This document shows, one piece after another, positions 48,901-57,900 of a stretch of DNA of 64,000 nucleotides. Location of the stretch: the NCBI GenBank assembly GCA_905116865.2, contig CAJHNH020001112.1, positions 1,712,932-1,776,931 of the forward strand, written 5' to 3'. The first letter of the stretch is position 1, and every line of letters starts with the position of its first letter. The stretch comes from Candidula unifasciata (lineage: Eukaryota; Mollusca; Gastropoda; Stylommatophora; Geomitridae). Both the position numbers and the translations under genes were made by a program. The notes beneath the pieces are model-generated. The model was not told the DNA's origin, made no database searches, and worked only from the letters and a program-made list of their open reading frames with translations.

Positions 48901-51900
48901 CAAAACCTTTGTTTAAAGAAAAGAATAATGTGAACACACAACTGGCTGTCACCCAAAAATAACAATAAAAGATGAAGAAAATGTCACAAACTTTTAATGT
49001 CTAGGCTTTTGCAAAAAACAGCAATGGAGACTGTTCAATAATAGTCCAAAGGGGGATGACCATAGCAATACAAAGATTATCACAGCTTTATAAGTCTGTG
49101 GTCAAGCATCAAAAAGGAAATTAAAGTGAAAATTCTGAGAGCATGCATCAGATCTGTAGCAACATACGGATGTGAGTCGTGGACTATCTCCCAGTCCTTA
49201 AGGGAAGAAAATATGGGCTTTTCAGCTGAATTGCTATAGAAAGTTTCAGTATACCATGGACAAAGAAGAAAAGAAATACTGACATTCTATTTTAAAAGAT
49301 TTGAACATCAAGGAAAATTGGCTAATAAACAGCATTTTGTCTCACAAGCTGAAATATTAAACATATCAAGCAACGTGGTGGAAAGGAAAGGAAAAAAAAA
49401 AACAACCCCGATGGAAACAGGTAAACAGTGAGTCATTAGAAAAAAATGTGCGCGAGGCCAGAGGGTTAGCACCACGGCATCTCCCTTGAGTGTATATACC
49501 TATATTATATGTTCGTGTGTATGTAGACACACATGTGTGCATTCCCATTGGCGTGGGGAGGTGTATAGCCAACCTTCATTAAGAGATGGTACCCATTTGA
49601 TTGACATAATTTCTGCAAAGTGAGTCATTTAATTCTTCCTCTAAATCAAAGTTTAGCAAATGTTTAGATACATATATTCTATGTGATTTGGTCAAAATAA
49701 CATAATCTGCCATAACTTTTTGAGTCCCAAAGAACGCATCATACGTTCATAGATTCCTACCTAGAGACCCGATGAACGCATGATGTGACGATTTTAGTCT
49801 TTCTTGACTACCCCTTAGGCCTGTCATGCTAAACCCCCTGGGACTCAAAGAGTTAAAAGTGTTCATGTAATCACAACTCAAACATTACGGCAAATGGTTC
49901 ACTCCACAGTTGCTCAATTTCCTGTGCCGATCACTTTCCTTGTGAAATAACTGACAGTTTTAGCTTACTGAATGCATAAGGCAGCCATCATAACTGCCAA
50001 CACAAAGAGATCAGTACCAGAAAGGCAGTTCATCATCGGCAGAAGCAGCAGTTACAACAAATCAGTAGTTGTACATGCAATTAATCACATAAAGCAACAT
50101 CAGTTTAAGAAACACTTGCCATTTTATGAATGCTTTGTTCACAATAGGTAGGTCGGTAATTGTACCCCACCAGGACATCGCACAAGAAATAAACACCCGG
50201 TGACACAAAGTGCCACCACGCGGATGAGGATCACCCGTGGAGAGGTCCCAGAAATCCTGCTCAGCTGTTGGGCCATTTTTCAGGCCCGGTTATATTTAGG
50301 GCCCGGGCAAAAGCCAGAGTTGGGCTTCAAAACACCTCAAAACTGCATCGCAATACAAACCACCTTCGGCACAGTCGAACTGCACTGCAAACAAAATTGG
50401 CATTCACAATTTTGCTCTATGCATTCAGCTGGGTGACGGAACTATGCACCTGGAAGCCCAAGGACAATTATAAAAATCTGCATCAGTGGATTCCGACCCA
50501 AGACTTTCTCGCTGGTAGGCACCATTTAGCCACTGTGCCACAACAGATTCTATCTGCCTTTACTTCCCATAATATTTCCTGGTATAAATATAGGACGCGT
50601 TTGACCCGAGAGCCAAGGACAATTTTTAAAATATCGTCATAGAGATAAACTACCCACTGATTTTCTGTGCTCATTTCTGTTTGTATTATTGCCTACTGAA
50701 TGTGCAGATACTTTTCTAAATGTATGAATTCTACTAGAGTATTTATTAAATATCTGTATGTGAATTTTTCGGAATGTGTGGATTCTACTGTTTAAATGTG
50801 TGAACTTTTTTTAAATGTGTAAACTTTTCTATATGTGTTAATTCTACTAACTAAATGTGCTGCATATACCCACCCTGACATGTTACTGTTTGTTTATTCA
50901 ACGGATTAACATCATGGCACAGGGGTGTAACCCATAAGTGCTCCGTTCTACTTCAAACTCAAATCTGGGGCTGAAGAATCTCAGCCCAGTGCACGAACTC
51001 CATCACATCAGCGAGGATCCTAAAATACTATGGGTAGATTTTTTCCCGGGCAGCGCCATTGGGCTACTCCTTTTCGATCTTCAACTGTCAGGGGATTTTT
51101 TTTTACGTTCACACTGGCATCCGGTCTTACTATCCAGAGACCATGGGAAATTACTAGACGTCCACGTAAAAAAAAAAAAAAAACAGCCTGGGTTTGAAAC
51201 CGGGACTCCAGTACTAGAGGTAGATGCCATGCCTCGAGACCACTCAGTCCCTAGACATGTTACTTTTGCCCATGGCTTTGGGTGACTTGGGTAGTAACAC
51301 GACAGCTTTAATCATTCTGATTTACTGATTTTAGAATTGACTTTATAGCACACCGAGCATACTGTCGTGAGCCCACGTGGGTAAATACACTTATATAGTG
51401 AGTGTTTAGGTTTGAACTCTAACAGTGCCCACCCACGTGAGAAACTGGACTAATATTTAAGCTATGTTGATCCTAGACAGTCCTGGATAACCAAGAAAAC
51501 AGCGGGTGGCTGGTTCCATTAAATGAAAGTTGCTGTACTTGTATCCACAGGAGTAGGAGAAGGGATAGATAGATATCAAGATGAACCCAATGAGATAATA
51601 TCAAGAAACACAGTTAACCCCTCCAACTTTCTCCTCTCCTGGCATTACTTAAAAGCCCCCGTCAAGTGATTTACATATTTGTCAGCTGAAGTAAACTAGT
51701 CTGCACAAAGACACTTGAACCTAAGTACACAATTTACTCAACTATTTTTAACAACATGAACAAGAGTTAGTGAATAAATCTTACCAAAAATAAAAGGAAC
51801 GTGTTTAGGCTAGTAGAGTGAAGATTGTGTTTTTGATGAAGTTAGTTCATATACGTAGCTCATAATTGGAGAAAATAAACCTTTGGACAGTTCTCGGTTT

Positions 51901-54900
51901 GAGACCCTGCCTATCCTTTTCCAGTTTGTCGTCCTCACTGCTTTCAAGCAGGTCGTAACACTCAGACGGTCGGCAAAGAATGAATGCCTACTAAGTCCCT
52001 GTCCAATGTGGGAACTGTGGTAAAGAAACAAGCGCATTTGTGTAGTATCTAATCTAGATGTACACTAAGCATGTATATTATAATAACACCAAACATGTCT
52101 TTTCTTTAAAAAAAATTTCATCTCTCCCTCATTTTCACATTCACTGCTGTCCAGTCTGGAAGGGATTATGTCTCACATTCAAGCCGTTACATTTCCTGCC
52201 TTCCTCTACGCACGTCCTGTAATGATAGTCAAGTCTTATATGTCTGATGTCATCTCTCGTACAGACTCAAAATGACAATCAGTTAGAAAGAACAAGTTCT
52301 GGAATAAATGGTTTGGAACAATGGACGCGCCCAGAATGCTAACAATATTTCTGGGGCGAATCAAATAACAAATCTCAGGGATTCACTCTCTAGGATCAAT
52401 CTTCACAATAGCCTCTCGGGAGTTAAACACATTTCAGTGTGTTAGCTGTATGTAATACAGATTCAAATTAACCACACGTGAGAAGACTGCTACAATTATC
52501 TTCACGCTTGTGATTTTAGAAAAATGATAGTTCATTAAATTTCAATGGTAACATCAGCATTTAAGTTATATAACATTGAAACACATGTGCACGAAAAAAC
52601 ATTCATGACACTGTCAATAACGATATAAAGCAATGTGACAGTGCCCTACGGGAATGGAGAAATGTCCGCTAAGGAGTACTGCAAAGTGATGAAGACACAC
52701 ACTTGAGCAAAAAGACAGTTAGATTTCTATAACGAAGTAAAGGTTTTAAAACTAGTTTCGCTTACCTGGAAAATGAAAACACAATGCCAAAAGTTATGTC
52801 TCAAGTTTAGGGTTTAAGCCCAACAGATGGTGTTACCAGTTCTAGAATCCACCCTTTTATAACTTCTTCTAAGCTCCTTCTACATTACTTCTAAAATCAC
52901 TCTCATTCAAGGATGTCACAGCCCCATCCCGTTGGTAAGTCTGGGGCGAAATTAACTGTCAGTCAAGACTGTACAAAACTTGTTTGCCTTTTCACGGCTA
53001 CGTTCTCTTGTTCAATAAAGCTGGTCAAAGCTCATAAACAAAGTCACACCCCCGCCCCCTTTCTTCAACCTGCCATCACCTTTACCCGACTGTGTCAATA
53101 TTGGCGATCTGACTTGCCCTTAAGCTGGGTAACCTCAGGGGGAGATAATTACAATTAGCCTGAGTTATCTGCTCCTAAAGGTCTGGCTAGGAGATAATTA
53201 TCTGAAACCTCAGTTCTGCAAGCAAAAATCTCCAGCAACTAAGCCTGGGTTGGTCAGTCTTACTGGCGTCACAACGTCTACCTGCTTAGTCGTGTTATCT
53301 GTACCTTAACACTTAACATATGGGAAAAAGTCTCAGTGTTTGATATCACCAGCAGTCCAGGAGAATTAAATAGGGTTGTTCTGGTAGTCGACCTTGAAAT
53401 AGGATATACCAAAAACCATATTTTTCTGTATACTTTAAAATACATAGACAACAATGTAGGTTGAGGAAAGACATTCTGAAGTCACCGAGCGTGTCGTCAC
53501 ACATACCCACAGATGCTCCGTCTCCAGCAGCAAATGTCTAAAGGTGGAGATGCTAACTGTTCCCGTATCTCTCATACATCCCTCCTTGACAGATCGACTC
53601 CTAATTCCTCATTTTCACATTCTTCCATATGTTTTTCATCTAACCTCGTGTCTTCTATCAACATTCGTTCATACATGGGTTACACAATATCTCTTTTGTC
53701 CAGTACGAGTTTCCATAGCTATTGCTTTTGTAGCCAGAAAATCTGCTCTTTCATTCCCGCATATCCCAGACATTATATTCACGTAGTTCCCGTCAATATT
53801 GACGTATTGATGCTTTCATCAGTTTTCTGAAAGATGAATCAAAGAAAAACGTGACATATGATAACGTTGAAAAATGGTTTCACCTGTGATCAGAACACAG
53901 TTTAATGTGATTTGCTTTCAGAACCAGGTTATTATGAAGATGGGAAATTCGGTATACGATTGGAAACCATTGTTATGGTAAAGACAGCTACTCCAAAGGT
54001 CAGTATACTGTTTTAACTTTTTATATACCAAGCAGTTGTGGTGATTTAGAAATGGCGAACGTGCTTCGTAATGCTGAAGTGCTGAGTTCATGTCCAGCTG
54101 CAGGTGTTATGGCAGCAGACCACTTTGCGTTGGTTTCAACAGCGATATCGAGAGCCAACCATTCATAGAGTAATGGCAAACTACAGTACGTAAAATATGC
54201 CTAGTAAAATTGCAAAGCCTAAAAAAAATGCTAAGGTTAGTTCTGAAAAGTTCTGTAAAAGACATGTAACTAACTACTAAATACAGTGTAGATCTGATAA
54301 GGAAAGCTGACCGGGGACCCCCAAAAAACAGTTCTTCTTAACAGGAATTTCTCTTATCCGGATAGGAATTTAGGCAAAAAAATTGCCAGTGAAAAACAAA
54401 CTGTTTACAGAAGCAAGCTTCAGGCCTCAGAAATGTGATATCCGAAAAAAGTATCCGAGTAACAAAAATGGACAGAGTTCGTATTAAAACAATGTGTCAG
54501 GATCTTGAAACCCAGGCTCTACAAACTTAAACAGATCAATCAGTTACAATGGTTATCATGAAAGTCATCCACATGTGAGATGCAATTCTTTTGTTATTTG
54601 AAGCCCCGCACTAGCTTTTTCTGGAGGCCCTGAATATAGCCGGAGCATAAATATGGCCTAACCATAGATGTGGCTGTAAGGGGGGTTCTGGGACCTCTCC
54701 ATGGGTGATCCCCATCTGCATAGTAGCACTTCGTGTCACCGGGTGTTTATCGCATGTGTGATGTTCTGGTAGGGTACAACTACCTACCTACCTACGATTG
54801 TTTGGACATGCATGCAGAATTGATGGGAGACTGAGAACCAGGGAACCAGACCACCAGGGCGACCTAGGGTTAGCTGGGAAGGCAAAAGCAAAATCTGACA

Positions 54901-57900
54901 GTCCCTGACTGACATAGGACTAGAATGGAACAAAGCCAAAAAGAAAACCACAGATAGAAAAGTCTGGCAATCTCACTGATAAACCTCAAACCCCGAGGTA
55001 GAAGAGGCGCGACTAAGTGTAGGGTAGTAGCTAGATACTCACAGATCTTGGCTACATGTCTGCATTGAGGCTTCTATAACCTTGGCTTCCATGTAGACTC
55101 AGCCTAATATGGGTACAGGTAATGTGCTAGGAAGTCAAGATGGCTGACGTGGTGTTAATCACATCACCCAACAAATCTCCACGGCCCAAGGAATGCCTCA
55201 TACGTTCATAGGTTCCTACCTAGAAGTCCTGTGAACGCAAGATGTTTCAATTTTATGACACTCTTTCCTACCCTATAGGCCTCTGATGCTAAACCCCTCT
55301 GGGACTGAAAGAGTTAACACTCGGTTATTTTTAAAAAGTGTGAGTATAGTATCATATGCTGGAACAGCCACTGGCATAAAATGTGTCCTTTCCTTATAGC
55401 AAGGAATTCATTGTGCATATTTCATGGAGACAAAACAATTACAGAGGTTCAGAGAAAACCTACAATAAAAAGAGAGCTATCTTTCTATCTTCTTTTACCC
55501 CACGAGGACATCACACAAGCGATAAGCACCTGAGGACACAAAGTGCCACAATGTGGATGAGGATCACCTGTGGACAGGTCTCAGAAACCGCGTTCAGCCA
55601 TTAGACCATATTATGGCCTGGCTATATTGCAGCCCCTGGCAAGAGCCAGGGTGGGGCTTCAAATAACGAAACATTTCATCCTAAAAATTATCGTGTGTAT
55701 ACTTATTAAAAAGAGAGTCGCTAAAGGACAAGGAAATAATAAAGAGGGTGCGGGAGCGAAACAATTAAAACATGAAAAGTTGAAGGAAAGAGGATAAAAT
55801 GTAGAAACCGATACAAGTGGGAAGACAACATCAAGAGATGGACATACAGCAGTATGAGAATTACAGCCAAGGCAAGTGGCAGATTTGTTGGTGATCCGTT
55901 GATTTTTAGGTGTGGAATTGACACCTGATTGACTGAGAGTTATATTCCTTCATGAAACTGTTTTTAATGCATTTTCTTAAGGTTTAAAAAATACATCATT
56001 AAGGTAATTTCTATGTCGAAGAAATTAGAATACAAGGCCCCCTCCCCCCCCCCTCCTATTTATGTATTGTATATATAATGTTTCCCTTTCATCTGTAAAT
56101 TGTGTTGATTATATATCTCCCCAGTATACAACTGCAAATGAAACATTTTATGAGTTTCAACACATCACATTGGTGCCTTTTGAGAGAAAGCTCATTGATT
56201 ATTCACTACTCACTTTGAAACAGGTAAACGAAAAATGCATGCTTTATCTACACTTTCATATAATACATAATAAATAGGCAATTGTATGTGTGTACATAAA
56301 TATACACATACACATATATTTAGTGTCTACTGTAATAATGATGTAATAATAAAAATAATGTAGAAAGCAACGTGAAACTTTTGTGGCTTTTGAGCTGAAA
56401 TGCTATAGAAAGATTCACAGAATTTTTTGGACAAAGAAGAGGAAAAATAATGACATCTTGAAAGATCTCAACATCAAGGAAGATTGGCTAATAAACAGCA
56501 TCCTGTCTCGGAAGCTGAAATATTTTGGTCATATCAAGCACCACGATGGGGTGGAATAAAATTATAGCAGAAGGCATGGTACCAGGTAGGAAGGGCAGGA
56601 GCTGACCGACATGAAGATGGGCACAGGATATAAGTGACTCCTTGAGTATGAAAGTCCATGAGGCGGGAGAACTGGCGAGAAACCGAGTTTCTTTCAGGCA
56701 GACCGTGATGAGAGTGACGTTCTGCAAAGGACCTGCTACATGATGATGACTGTAAACAGCTGACAACTGTGCACCTAAACAGGATGGAAGAGCTTGCTGA
56801 GGCAATCAGAAACAATCCACCTATGCGTATGAACAACAACAAAAGTATGTGCAGTCTATTACTTTCTTCCCTAAAGAGGAAGTTTAAACACTGGAGACAA
56901 TAGATTTTTTATTAAATATCAAGAAAGGAGAAAAAGATGAATAACTTGGTCACAAAATGAGATATGAACATTTATTACTAATGATGTTAAAGAACAAAAT
57001 TTAATGCAGGAGAGGCTATGCTGGGGGGGGGGGGGGGGGGGGGGGGGGGGAGGACACTATTTGCAGCGTGCAAGGATGCTGATAGAGAAAATTGACTTTA
57101 AGCTGAAGAATGTTGTAATGAAGAAGAGACACAGAGGGGCATGGCTTCAATTCCTGTGCCCAGGTATTTTTTTTTTCCCACTAGAAAAATATAATTAGAG
57201 GCACAAGCTTTCTCAAGATGATTCCAGAACAAAACAAAAGAAAGAAGACTGAGTTCTAGATCGCTGCCACATTACCTCTTATAGTCCTAGGAAACACACA
57301 TGTTGTGTGACAATCACTTAATTTCCCTCCATGGGCTAATTATTATTTTTGTTGGCACCTTTCCGCCTGTCCAGACGATATTATTAGATTATGCTAGAAG
57401 GAGGCATGGGGCTCACAGCTAATGGTGAGTGCGGCTAGCAAGACCCGGCCGTGTTAAGAAGTTTTCCGCAATTAGAACATGGAATTTTAGGTCTATTTCT
57501 GCCATCTTATGTATTTAGAAGTTTGTTTTCAGATGCTCAGCTCTCATCTTCCCTTCATTCTCACTCCCTTCCTGATTTGTCCCCTCCATGCAACATAGCC
57601 CATGCCATTTTGTTCCAACAAATCTACCTCAGTACCTGTATCATTCGTGCCCCCTTTAGCTTGTTGTGACTAAATGTTAAACTTAAAAAATCTGGCTTCT
57701 CTAATTTAATTACCACTATGTGTATTGCCACATGGAAAGTAAAGCTTTTTTCATCATGAGTCTTTTCTTCACTTTGGCATCTCCTGTGAAACGTTACGGT
57801 GCTAAAAGAGTTAAAGTCTGGATTATAAAGAATTAACAGTAACTATCTGAACCAAAGGCAGCCTTGGTAGCATTTTGCTAGACACTCACTTGCCGGTTTG

